Source: Bacillus testis
Lineage (GTDB): Bacteria; Bacillota; Bacilli; Bacillales; DSM-1321
Direction: 5' to 3'
DNA length: 64,000 bases
NCBI RefSeq assembly: GCF_001243895.1
Contig: NZ_LN851186.1
Coordinates: 641,057 to 705,056 of the forward strand
The translations under genes and the position numbers were made by a program. Below are positions 36,091 to 44,234 of the stretch, in pieces (positions within the stretch are counted from its first letter, which is position 1; every line of letters begins with the position of its first letter). The notes under the pieces were generated by a model, which had not been told where the DNA came from, did not search any database, and saw only the letters and a list, made by a program, of their open reading frames with translations.

Positions 36091-37482
36091 ATGGAAATGA
36101 TATCTTGTGAGTTGGATCGAAAAAGTGCTATACCTTTGTATGAACAATTGTATGAATATATTAAAAAAGAAATCTTGAATGGGAGGCTGCCCTATAAGGC
36201 TAAGTTGCCTTCTAAGAGGAAGCTGGCTGAATTCCTGGAGATCAGCCAAAATACGATCGAAACGGCCTATAATCAATTGAGCGATGAAGGATATGTGGAA
36301 GTCATTCCGCGCCGAGGGTATTTTGTCCAGGCGCATGAAGACCTGGAATATGTGCCGAAAGCAGATATGCCTGTCCAAGAGAGTGAGCGGAAGGAAGATT
36401 TTATCTATCATTTTCATCCGGGGCAGATTGATTCCGCCTATTTCCCGATCCATTCATGGAGAAAGTTGGCGAAGCAGATTATATCAGAAGAAAACAGGGA
36501 GCTTTTGCTGCTTGGCGATCCTCAGGGCGAGTGGGAGTTGAGAAAGGAAATCGCCTATTATCTCTATCATTCCCGGGGAGTCATCTGTACGCCTGACCAA
36601 ATACTGGTGGGAGCGGGAATGGAAATTCTTCTTCAGCAGCTGCTCATCCTGCTCGATGATGAGCTGGTGTATGGTGTGGAGGACCCTGGTTACCACTTGA
36701 TCCATCGGCTGCTAAAGACGCATGCGAAGGAAGTGTACCCGCTGGCTGTCGATGAAGATGGATTGATGATTGAGGAGCTTGAACAAGCACATATAGACGT
36801 AGCATATGTAACGCCATCCCACCATTTTCCTTATGGAACGATCCTGCCGGTGAACAGGCGGATGAAGCTGTTGAACTGGGCGGCAGAAAAAGAAGGCCGC
36901 TATATCATCGAAGACGATTATGATAGTGAGTTCCGTTACAGCGGCAAGTCGATCCCTTCACTACAAAGCATGGATCAGAACGGCAAAGTTATTTATGCCG
37001 GATCTTTTTCCAAATCATTGATGCCGTCAATCAGAGTCAGCTATATGGTTTTGCCTACGAAGCTGTCATCCCGATTTGGCAATGAAGTATCTCTTTATCA
37101 TTCCACGGTGTCCCGGATCGATCAGCATATACTTGCAGCATTCATACGGCAAGGGATGTTCGAAAAACATTTGAATCGGATGCGCAAAGTATACCGTGGG
37201 AAACTGGATATCGTATTGCGGGTACTGAAGGGCCATTCGGATTCCATTTCGCTGATCGGCGGCCAGTCCGGTCTTCATGTCGTACTTGTGGTAGACAATG
37301 GCCTGAGCGAGGAGGCGCTGCTAAAGAAAGCATCACAGGCGGGGATTAAGGTATACCCGCTATCATCGTATATGCTGGTACGCAAAGAAGACATGCTGCC
37401 GACCTTCGTGCTTGGCTTTGCCGGCATTGAAGAGGAAAAGCTGGAAGAAGCACTGGTTGCCTTGTTGGACTGTTGGAAATGA
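36091..37482 (+). CDS. MocR-family regulator (GntR HTH fused to aminotransferase)
   Basis: Transcription regulator that uses PLP as sensor cofactor. The 463-residue protein has a GntR winged helix at about 8-75 (IPLYEQLYEYIKKEILNG, RKLAEFLEISQNTIETAYNQL) and a type-I aminotransferase-like domain from about 110 to the end. The PLP lysine lies in YAGSFSKSLMPSIRVSYMV; DDYDSEFRY and a C-terminal Arg site complete the fold. Relatives include GabR and PdxR. The ATG at 36091 is 12 nt after AAGGAGG, a somewhat long gap; Met3 is possible. Its divergent neighbour, the EamA transporter, is the likely target. Confidence 0.9.
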   Translation: MEMISCELDRKSAIPLYEQLYEYIKKEILNGRLPYKAKLPSKRKLAEFLEISQNTIETAYNQLSDEGYVEVIPRRGYFVQAHEDLEYVPKADMPVQESERKEDFIYHFHPGQIDSAYFPIHSWRKLAKQIISEENRELLLLGDPQGEWELRKEIAYYLYHSRGVICTPDQILVGAGMEILLQQLLILLDDELVYGVEDPGYHLIHRLLKTHAKEVYPLAVDEDGLMIEELEQAHIDVAYVTPSHHFPYGTILPVNRRMKLLNWAAEKEGRYIIEDDYDSEFRYSGKSIPSLQSMDQNGKVIYAGSFSKSLMPSIRVSYMVLPTKLSSRFGNEVSLYHSTVSRIDQHILAAFIRQGMFEKHLNRMRKVYRGKLDIVLRVLKGHSDSISLIGGQSGLHVVLVVDNGLSEEALLKKASQAGIKVYPLSSYMLVRKEDMLPTFVLGFAGIEEEKLEEALVALLDCWK

Positions 37483-37530
37483 AAAAAGGTCCTTGCCGCA
37501 CTTCCTAAATGGTATGGCGGAAAAGACCTT
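37482..37530. terminator. Bidirectional terminator
   Basis: GAAAAAAGGTCCTTGCCGC and GGCGGAAAAGACCTTC arms between the convergent MocR and permease genes. Confidence 0.7.
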
Positions 37531-37537
37531 CATCTCA

Positions 37538-38878
37538 TTATTTCCTTTTTTGATAGTTATATAGAACTGCCAGGAGCAGGAACCATATTGGCGTCAGCAG
37601 AAGTGGCAGACGTGTCGCATCCGCAAAAAGCATGACAATCAGAATGAAAAGAAACAATGCTAATATAACGTAGTTGATCGCCGGGGTGAATGGAGCTTTG
37701 AAAGAGGAAGCCATTCGTAAATCCGGCCGTTTTTTTCTATAGATGATATGGGAGATAAGGATGATGCTCCATACCCAGATAAAACAGATGGCAGAAATGG
37801 TTGTAACGATGGTGAATGCTTCATCGGGTATCAGCTTGCTCAATAATGCGCCCAAGGAAAGGACAATCGCTGAAGTCAGCAAGGCATTGCTCGGTACATA
37901 ATGTTTATTCAGCCGGGAAAGCTTCGCCGGCGCTTCCTGATTTTTACTCAATGTGTATAGAATGCGGCTTGTCGAGAACAACCCACTATTGCAGGCAGAT
38001 GCTGCGGATGTCAGGACGACAAAATTGATGATTCCGGCGGCAACCGGGATACCGATCAAGGTAAATACATCGACGAATGGGCTGCTGGATGCATGAAGCT
38101 GATCCCATGGGTTGATGCACAGAATAACCAGCAAGGCACCTACATAGAAAAGTAAGATCCGGACAGGTATTTTGTTGATGGCTGACGGGATATTCTTTTT
38201 GGGATTGGCTGTTTCTGCAGCTGATACGCCGACTAATTCAACCCCGACAAAAGCGAATACCACCATTTGCAGCGACATCAGAAAACCGGATATGCCGTTT
38301 GGAAACATACCGCCGTGCTTCCAAAGATTTGTGACTGAAACCGTTCCGCTATCGGTCTTGAATCCAATGACCAACAGAAGAACACCGACGGCTATCAAGG
38401 CAACGATGGTCACTACTTTAATGATGGCAAACCAGAATTCCAATTCCCCGAATAGCTTAACCGTCAATAAGTTAAATCCCAATAGAATCACTAGGCAAGC
38501 AATAGCCGGAATCCACTGTGGGATGTCAAACCAATATTGCATATAGACGCCGACGGCAATAATGTCAGCCATAGCTGTCATAATCCAGCAGAACCAATAC
38601 GTCCAGCCGGTTACAAAACCTGCCCAGGGCCCGATATACTCGGTGGCAAATTCCGTGAATGACGTATAACCGGCATTTGACAGCAGCAATTCCCCCATGG
38701 CTCTCATGACAAAAAACAGAGCAATCCCAATGATCAAGTAGGAAAATATAATGGATGGCCCCGCCATTTGAATGGATTTTCCTGAACCTAGGAATAACCC
38801 AGTCCCAATGGTCCCGCCGATTGCAATCAGTTGCACGTGGCGGTCCTTTAAATCTCTTTTTAATTCTTTTTCAGGCAA
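37538..38878 (-). CDS. Amino-acid permease, D-serine/D-alanine/glycine (AapA/CycA) type
   Basis: Twelve-helix AAT-family importer. The 446-residue protein reads KELKRDLKDRHVQLIAIGG at the N-terminus, then GTGLFLGSGKSI, WTYWFCWI, LTVKLFGELEFWFAIIKVV, very like Bacillus AapA and Escherichia coli CycA, which carry glycine, D-alanine and D-serine. It starts at TTG 38878, 9 nt after GAGGGGG on the minus strand. A glycine riboswitch and terminator lie 184 bp upstream on the same strand, which independently supports glycine as a substrate or effector. Shares a terminator region with mocR. Confidence 0.92.
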   Translation of the reverse strand: MPEKELKRDLKDRHVQLIAIGGTIGTGLFLGSGKSIQMAGPSIIFSYLIIGIALFFVMRAMGELLLSNAGYTSFTEFATEYIGPWAGFVTGWTYWFCWIMTAMADIIAVGVYMQYWFDIPQWIPAIACLVILLGFNLLTVKLFGELEFWFAIIKVVTIVALIAVGVLLLVIGFKTDSGTVSVTNLWKHGGMFPNGISGFLMSLQMVVFAFVGVELVGVSAAETANPKKNIPSAINKIPVRILLFYVGALLVILCINPWDQLHASSSPFVDVFTLIGIPVAAGIINFVVLTSAASACNSGLFSTSRILYTLSKNQEAPAKLSRLNKHYVPSNALLTSAIVLSLGALLSKLIPDEAFTIVTTISAICFIWVWSIILISHIIYRKKRPDLRMASSFKAPFTPAINYVILALFLFILIVMLFADATRLPLLLTPIWFLLLAVLYNYQKRK

Positions 38879-39061
38879 GGTTTACGCCCCCTCTATGTGT
38901 AAGTGTGATGAAAATGGCGACCTGAAAATGTTTAAATATTCGGTCTTCTGTTTACGGAAATAGGATGTGGAATCTTGAAGAGATGACGGCAGTTAAATGT
39001 CTTAAAAATAAATATGTATTTTACGTGATTGCCTCCTTATACAACAAGAATATGAACAATA

Positions 39062-39090
39062 AAAAAAAGAGATCGGAAGTCTCCAATCTC
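39062..39090 (-). terminator. Terminator of the glycine riboswitch
   Basis: Minus strand GAGATTGGA and TTCCGATCTC arms followed by a run of T. Its left part, CCTGAGAGATT, can instead pair with AATCTCAGG in the aptamer core. Confidence 0.8.
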
Positions 39091-39111
39091 TCAGGTTTAG
39101 GGAATAACAAA

Positions 39112-39205
39112 TGTTCGTTACTCTTCTGTCCTTTGGCCTGAGATTGTGAATCCTTCGGCGCCGCATAAAATGCAGTCTCTCCAGAAGCTGCTCCTGCTAT
39201 AGTTT
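39112..39205 (-). ncRNA. Glycine riboswitch, single aptamer
   Basis: On the minus strand: CTGGAGAGACTGC, then GGCGCCGAAGGATTCACAATCTCAGGCC (read as GGCGCCGAAGGA, then AATCTCAGGC) and CAAAGGACAGAAGAG. These are the conserved blocks of the gcvT-type glycine aptamer. CTTCT (5') and AGAAG (3') form P1. Only one aptamer with a clear core is seen. It stands upstream of the AapA-like permease; no other gene lies between. The remaining 38879-39494 DNA shows no gene. Confidence 0.87.
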
Positions 39206-39479
39206 TACCCATAGCATTCATCGCTTGCTTGTATACAATTATTTTCATACATGTTTTTTTAGAATAGTAATAGTATATCACTGCTGTCCTGAACGGTCAA
39301 TGGAAGAGAAAAGGAAAAAGGGGGTGCTTGTTATATCTGTTTTCGCTATAAGGTAAAACTGTCTATCGTGGGCAACTAACTGAGCTGTTGATCCAAAAAG
39401 GATTAACGCTTTTTTGTTGAAGTCCTGATTGTACAATCGTGCAGGTTAGTATAATTATAATTTTAGGAAATTAAAGATA

Positions 39480-39512
39480 AAAAAAGATGCTTCCTTATTC
39501 GGAAGTATCTTT
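39480..39512 (-). terminator. Terminator overlapping the end of the orphan gene
   Basis: Minus strand AAAGATACTTCCG, AATAA, GGAAGCATCTTTTTTT; the left arm includes the last codons and stop. Confidence 0.85.
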
Positions 39513-40205
39513 AAAAAGTGGATATTTTTCGAAGCCTTTCCCCAAATACGATTTTTCAAAGAGTTTTAGGTATTCTTGCTGTGTAATTCCAAATCTCTTT
39601 TCTAAGGCATCATATACAATTTTAGAATCAGAGCTATGATGGTGATACTTTCCTAATGAGCTTATTAATAAAAATACTTTCTCTGCATCATCAAGGATCT
39701 TCTGTTCGTGGGAAGTGATGATTTTTTTGTTAGCCTCTCGTATTTTACGTTTAAATGTGCTTTTACTATAAATATTTTCTCCATTTATTTGAAAGGTTCC
39801 TTCAGTATTATGGGCAAGTTGTTTGTTTGAAACTGGATTGTCAAAGCGATAGTTATTTTTTTTAGTATTACCGATAATTTCAAAGTCGTAATTATATAAA
39901 GAATTTTGGAATGTATCTCTAAGCAGATGGTCGCGTACTTGTCTGTTTAAAAATTCAAAGACAGCAAATTGTTTAAATGCACTCAAATTATCATATTGAT
40001 CAACTAAAGAAAGGTTAATTTTAACGGTGGATTTCTCCCGGATAGCATTAGCACTTTGAATGATGTAATTAAAGGATTTAGACTGCACAACTTCAGATGT
40101 TATATTTTTTAGGCTTTGCACTTTTATTTGCTCGATACCTGTGTAAATAAATAAAGTTAATGTAACGGAGAAAATAATGCTTCTAACGAATCTTTTCTTC
40201 AACAT
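39495..40205 (-). CDS. Unrecognised protein with N-terminal membrane anchor
   Basis: No family recognised. The 236-residue product begins with KKR and a hydrophobic helix at about 8-25 (RSIIFSVTLTLFIYTGIE), an uncleaved anchor or signal, followed by a polar, lysine- and asparagine-rich extracellular part with helices near the C-terminus (DDAEKVFLLISSLGKYHHH, KRFGITQQEYLKLFEKS). ATG 40205 follows AGGTGG by 5 nt; a GTG 9 nt upstream is also in frame. A+T-rich like the SLH gene. Monocistronic with its own terminator. The 562-bp gap upstream includes an orphan terminator and a cre-like site. Confidence 0.7.
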   Translation of the reverse strand: MLKKRFVRSIIFSVTLTLFIYTGIEQIKVQSLKNITSEVVQSKSFNYIIQSANAIREKSTVKINLSLVDQYDNLSAFKQFAVFEFLNRQVRDHLLRDTFQNSLYNYDFEIIGNTKKNNYRFDNPVSNKQLAHNTEGTFQINGENIYSKSTFKRKIREANKKIITSHEQKILDDAEKVFLLISSLGKYHHHSSDSKIVYDALEKRFGITQQEYLKLFEKSYLGKGFEKYPLFKDTSE

Positions 40206-40397
40206 GTGTTCCACCTATTAAAAAAATTATTTAAAATTATAACAAAAAACACCAAAGAAGCATAGGTGGATTAGTAGAAAGTAAAAGAGTATATATGTTT
40301 TTTCTATTGAATAAACGAGTGTTATTCCTAACGATGACCTTGTACAACTAGCGGGTATATCAATTACATTTGATATGTAAAAGAAAAGAGAGAGGGG

Positions 40398-40424
40398 AAA
40401 TCGGTCATGATGGCCGATTTTTTT
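40398..40424 (+). terminator. Orphan terminator-like hairpin
   Basis: AAATCGGTCA and TGGCCGATTT arms then a T run, but no gene ends upstream on this strand. It could end an unannotated short RNA starting after 40.2 kb. Confidence 0.6.
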
Positions 40425-40674
40425 GTGCTGTTTTCAAGCGGCATAAAGAAAAAATGATTGAACAAAATGAAATTATTTATGAATATTCGTTCATTTTTAT
40501 AGAGACTTGTCATCCTCCTAAATGAAAATAAATGAATTAACTATGGAAAACAACTGTAATTTTCAAGGAGTGCAGAGGAAAAGATAAGTCGCAATGAGGT
40601 AGTATTAGCCACTTTTGAAATAATGTTCAAATCTACATTTACATATTTTCCACCTTATGCTAATCTAATGATAT

Positions 40675-40688
40675 TGAAAGCGCTTAAA
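40675..40688. promoter_or_regulatory. cre-like site (CcpA)
   Basis: TGAAAGCGCTTAAA has the palindromic core AAGCGCTT and one mismatch to the cre consensus. It lies 80 bp before the sugar operon, suiting carbon-catabolite control. Confidence 0.6.
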
Positions 40689-40767
40689 TATTTGAATAGT
40701 TAGAAATCCAGGAGTGTTTTGAGGCTTCATCATCAGTTTAGGACATACGTGAGAGGGGATTTGGCAC

Positions 40768-42123
40768 ATGGGAAAAACAAAGATTATGCAGTTATCAGAT
40801 GGTTATTTAAGCAGAACACCAATTTTTCAATTTATTTTATTGTCCTGCCTGTTTTCTATGTGGGCAGTGGCGGCCAGCTTGAATGATGTGTTGATCACGC
40901 AATTCAAGAGTGTTTTTGAATTAAGCGATTTTGCAAGCGCTTTAGTACAGAGTGCGTTTTATGGAGGATACTTTATCGTAGCGATACCAGCTTCGATGAT
41001 TATAAAAAAGACAAATTATAAACTGGCTATTATCACCGGTTTATTGTTCTACATAGTGGGCTGTTCATTATTCTATCCGGCTTCACATATGGCCACCTAT
41101 ACGATGTTTTTATTTGCTTTATTTGCAATTGCCATCGGTCTTGGATTTTTGGAGACGGCAGCCAATACCTATAGTTCGATGATCGGGCCACGCCAGTTTG
41201 CGACATTACGGCTCAACATCAGTCAAACATTTTATCCGGTAGGTTCTATTGGAGGGATTCTATTAGGTAAATACCTAGTGTTCCAGGAAGGAGAAAGCCT
41301 GAATAAACAGATGGCCAACATGTCTCCAGAAGACGCTCAAGCATTCGGTCTCCAAATGCTACAGCATACATTGGAACCATATAAATATATGATTTTTTTT
41401 CTTATCGGGATGTTGATTCTCTTTATTGTGACTAAATTTCCGACCTGTAAACCAGAGGAAACAAGTGCTTCTTCCGAAAAGAAACCGGGAGCCCTCCATA
41501 CTCTAAAATACTTGGCAGGCAATAAGCGGTTCCGGAAAGGAATCCTGGCTGAATTTTTATATGCCGGCATCCAAACAACCGTATGGGCATTTACCATCCG
41601 TTTGGCGCTGCATTTGAGCCCGGACATCAATGAACGCACAGCTTCAAACTTCATGATATTCAGTTTTGCTGCTTTCTTCTTCGGGAAGTTCATCGCTAAT
41701 TTCTTGATCACACGTTTTTCATCATCAAAGATATTGGTCATTTATTCTGTCCTTGGCTCGCTTTTGTTGGCATATGTGGCTTTTGTACCGAATATGTCGG
41801 CTGTATATGCGGCAATCGGGGTTAGCATACTGTTCGGTCCATGCTGGGCAACGATTTATGCGGAGACACTGGAAGTCGTGGACCAACAGCATACAGAACT
41901 TGCAGGGGCCATTTTGGTTATGTCTATTGTAGGCGGTGCGGTTGTTCCGGCCGTTCAAGGATTGGTTTCTGATTTAGTGGGCTCCATGCAGATCGCTTTC
42001 CTTGTATCAATGGCATGCTTCGTTTATATCGGTTTTTATTTTTACGGAGAAATGAAACGAAAAGCGGCGCTTGAAATGGTGGACCATGAATCAGTTGCCA
42101 ATAAAGCCGCGGCTTCCAATTAA
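40768..42123 (+). CDS. deoP: MFS sugar permease, FucP family; probable deoxyribose permease
   Basis: Proton symporter of the FHS (fucose-galactose-glucose) branch of the MFS. The 451-residue protein has 12 predicted helices; LNDVLITQFKSVFELSDFAS and QSAFYGGYFIVAIPAS in helices 1-2 and GFLETAANTYSS in helix 4 are FucP marks. The ATG follows GAGGGG. The two genes downstream encode a DUF4432/mutarotase-like protein and a kinase that reads like deoxyribokinase, which matches the content of the Salmonella deoK-deoP-deoX cluster. Substrate is inferred from that context; fucose is less likely since no fucose isomerase or kinase is present. Confidence 0.78.
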   Translation: MGKTKIMQLSDGYLSRTPIFQFILLSCLFSMWAVAASLNDVLITQFKSVFELSDFASALVQSAFYGGYFIVAIPASMIIKKTNYKLAIITGLLFYIVGCSLFYPASHMATYTMFLFALFAIAIGLGFLETAANTYSSMIGPRQFATLRLNISQTFYPVGSIGGILLGKYLVFQEGESLNKQMANMSPEDAQAFGLQMLQHTLEPYKYMIFFLIGMLILFIVTKFPTCKPEETSASSEKKPGALHTLKYLAGNKRFRKGILAEFLYAGIQTTVWAFTIRLALHLSPDINERTASNFMIFSFAAFFFGKFIANFLITRFSSSKILVIYSVLGSLLLAYVAFVPNMSAVYAAIGVSILFGPCWATIYAETLEVVDQQHTELAGAILVMSIVGGAVVPAVQGLVSDLVGSMQIAFLVSMACFVYIGFYFYGEMKRKAALEMVDHESVANKAAASN

Positions 42124-42165
42124 TTAGATTGCTCGAATGGCAGAATCATTGAAAGGGTGAGTAGG

Positions 42166-43179
42166 ATGACAGGAATCATTGAGCTGCATAGGGATTATTT
42201 TAAGGACAATCAAACTTTATTTTTCACTAACGATGAATACAAGGTAACTTTATTTCGCTACCCTTCTGGAGTAGAAGCCATTGAGGTTGCCAATTCGCGC
42301 GGCAAAATGACGGTACTTCCGTTTCAGGGGCAAATTATCTGGGATTTAGAATTTGATGGGATTGACCTAAAAATGAAAAATATGTTCTCCCAACCTAAGA
42401 AGGCTACTGAAATTGTTGATACATATGGTTGCTTTGCTTTCCATTCTGGATTGCTTGCAAATGGCTGTCCAAGCCCTGAAGACGACCATGTGCTGCACGG
42501 AGAAATGGCCTGTGCAACCATGGATCGTGCTTGGCTTGCGATTGAAGACAACCGGCTGACAATCGGCGGAGAATATGAATATGTTAAAGGATTCGGCCAC
42601 CATTATCTTGCTAAGCCGACCGTATCTCTGGCAAGTGGCGACACGCACATCGAAATAGGCATGGATGTGAAGAATTTGGCCGGTGCTGAGATGCCGCTGC
42701 AATACATGTGCCATACGAATTATGCTTATTTGGCGAATGCCCGGATGACACAATCGATTCCTGATAAAGCTTTTCAATTGCGAAAATCAGTGCCGGATCA
42801 TGTTAAGCCGACAAAGAAATGGCTGGCGTTCAATGAAGAGCTGCTGAAGAGTGAAGGAACATTAACAACCTTGGATCAACCGGATATGTACGATCCGGAG
42901 ATTGTTTTCTTTGCAGATCATTTGGAACATTACGGTAAAAACGTTACATTTGAAATGGAAGGTCTGGAGGGCACTGCTTTTTTTACCACTTTTTCAACAG
43001 AGGAATTCCCGTATGCAACAAGATGGTTATTATTTAATGAGGATCAACAGGTTGCTTCATTTGTATTGCCGGGCACAAGCAGGCCGGAAGGTTTTTTGGC
43101 GGCAGAAAAGGCTGGCAGTCTAGTGAAGCTTGCAGCAGGGGAAAGCAGAGTCTTTAAAGTAATGACGGGGCTAAAATAA
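42166..43179 (+). CDS. DUF4432-type aldose epimerase-like protein (mutarotase)
   Basis: Likely interconverts sugar anomers, here probably of deoxyribose, before phosphorylation. The 337-residue protein has the beta-sandwich pattern of galactose mutarotase relatives: LPFQGQIIWDLEFDG, FHSGLLANGCPSPEDDH with LHGEMACA (a catalytic-type histidine), MCHTNYAYL and EIVFFADH. ATG 42166 follows GAAAGGGTG; the frame opens at a GTG 9 nt earlier. It is 42 nt behind the permease and 15 nt before the kinase. The equivalent gene in enterobacterial deoxyribose clusters is of the same type; the reaction itself is not proven from sequence. Confidence 0.8.
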   Translation: MTGIIELHRDYFKDNQTLFFTNDEYKVTLFRYPSGVEAIEVANSRGKMTVLPFQGQIIWDLEFDGIDLKMKNMFSQPKKATEIVDTYGCFAFHSGLLANGCPSPEDDHVLHGEMACATMDRAWLAIEDNRLTIGGEYEYVKGFGHHYLAKPTVSLASGDTHIEIGMDVKNLAGAEMPLQYMCHTNYAYLANARMTQSIPDKAFQLRKSVPDHVKPTKKWLAFNEELLKSEGTLTTLDQPDMYDPEIVFFADHLEHYGKNVTFEMEGLEGTAFFTTFSTEEFPYATRWLLFNEDQQVASFVLPGTSRPEGFLAAEKAGSLVKLAAGESRVFKVMTGLK

Positions 43180-43194
43180 GGGGGATCTGTTTAA

Positions 43195-44115
43195 ATGGAT
43201 ATTGCAGTCATTGGGTCAAATATGGTCGATTTAATTTCGTATATCGACAAAATGCCGAAAGAGGGCGAAACATTGGAAGCGCCAAGCTTCGAGATCGGTT
43301 GTGGCGGTAAGGGTGCCAACCAGGCGGTAGCTGCCGCAAAAATGGGCTCTAAAGTAATGATGGTGACAAAAGTAGGGGATGATTTATTTGCCGACAACAC
43401 CATCCAAAATTTAGAACTATATGGAATTGACACAGAATTCACTGAGAAAGTGGCCGGCACTTCCAGTGGTGTGGCACCGATCTTTGTAGATGCGGAGTCG
43501 AAGAACCGCATCCTGATCATTAAAGGTGCGAATGAACAATTACTGCCGGGCGATATTGACCGGGCAGCGGATAAATTGAAACAGTGTTCTTTGATCATCC
43601 TGCAATTGGAGGTTCCGTTGCCTGCCATCTATCGGGCGATTGACTTCGGCAAGGAGCATGGCATTCCGGTCGTATTAAATCCAGCTCCGGCATCACGAGA
43701 GCTAGATTTTGAATATGTCTGCAAATGCGACTTTTTTATCCCGAATGAATCAGAGTTGGAAATCCTGACCGATATGCCGGTCGAGACAGAAGAACAAGTA
43801 CATACAGCAGCATTGAAATTGATCGAAAAAGGGGTTAAGAATGTTATTGTGACGCTGGGAAGCCGCGGCGTCATGTGGGTGACCGCAAATAGCATGCAAC
43901 GTGTGGAGGCGTACCATGTGAATGCCATTGATACTACAGGTGCAGGTGATTCTTTCATCGGTTGTTTTGCCCATTACTACGTGAAGGACGGCGATATTTT
44001 GAACGCATTGAAAATGGCGACCGCTTTCTCGGCATTAAGCGTAATGAAGCGAGGTACCCAATCTTCATATCCGGATGCAACTGAATTGGAGAAATTTATA
44101 GAGCAACAAAAATAA
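43195..44115 (+). CDS. deoK: PfkB-family kinase, probable deoxyribokinase
   Basis: Phosphorylates deoxyribose (or ribose) at C5 with ATP. The 306-residue protein has the ribokinase order: GCGGKGANQAVAAAKMGS (residues 36-53), NPAPASRELD, PNESELEILTDMPV and the catalytic DTTGAGDSFIGCFAHYY near 244-260. The N-terminus MDIAVIGSNMVDLISYID with Met10 agrees with my memory of enterobacterial deoxyribokinase rather than with RbsK (which has an Asn/Asp pair there). The product, deoxyribose-5-phosphate, is the substrate of DeoC at 3.2-3.9 kb. Last gene of the operon; two hairpins follow. Ribokinase remains the alternative. Confidence 0.78.
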   Translation: MDIAVIGSNMVDLISYIDKMPKEGETLEAPSFEIGCGGKGANQAVAAAKMGSKVMMVTKVGDDLFADNTIQNLELYGIDTEFTEKVAGTSSGVAPIFVDAESKNRILIIKGANEQLLPGDIDRAADKLKQCSLIILQLEVPLPAIYRAIDFGKEHGIPVVLNPAPASRELDFEYVCKCDFFIPNESELEILTDMPVETEEQVHTAALKLIEKGVKNVIVTLGSRGVMWVTANSMQRVEAYHVNAIDTTGAGDSFIGCFAHYYVKDGDILNALKMATAFSALSVMKRGTQSSYPDATELEKFIEQQK

Positions 44116-44116
44116 A

Positions 44117-44231
44117 GAAAATCAAAAATGGCCTTAGAAGGCGGAAAATTGCTTTTTAAGACCGTTTTTGATTTTCATTTCTTTTCCCCGTATAACCAAA
44201 AAAGCGAGCAGAATAACCTGCTCGTTTTTTT
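44117..44231. terminator. Two hairpins between the kinase and MCP genes
   Basis: GAAAATCAAAAA/TTTTTGATTTTC (44118-44178) serves the plus strand; AAAAAAGCGAGCAG/CTGCTCGTTTTTTT (44198-44231) is a bidirectional terminator for both converging units. Confidence 0.8.
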
Positions 44232-44234
44232 GGT

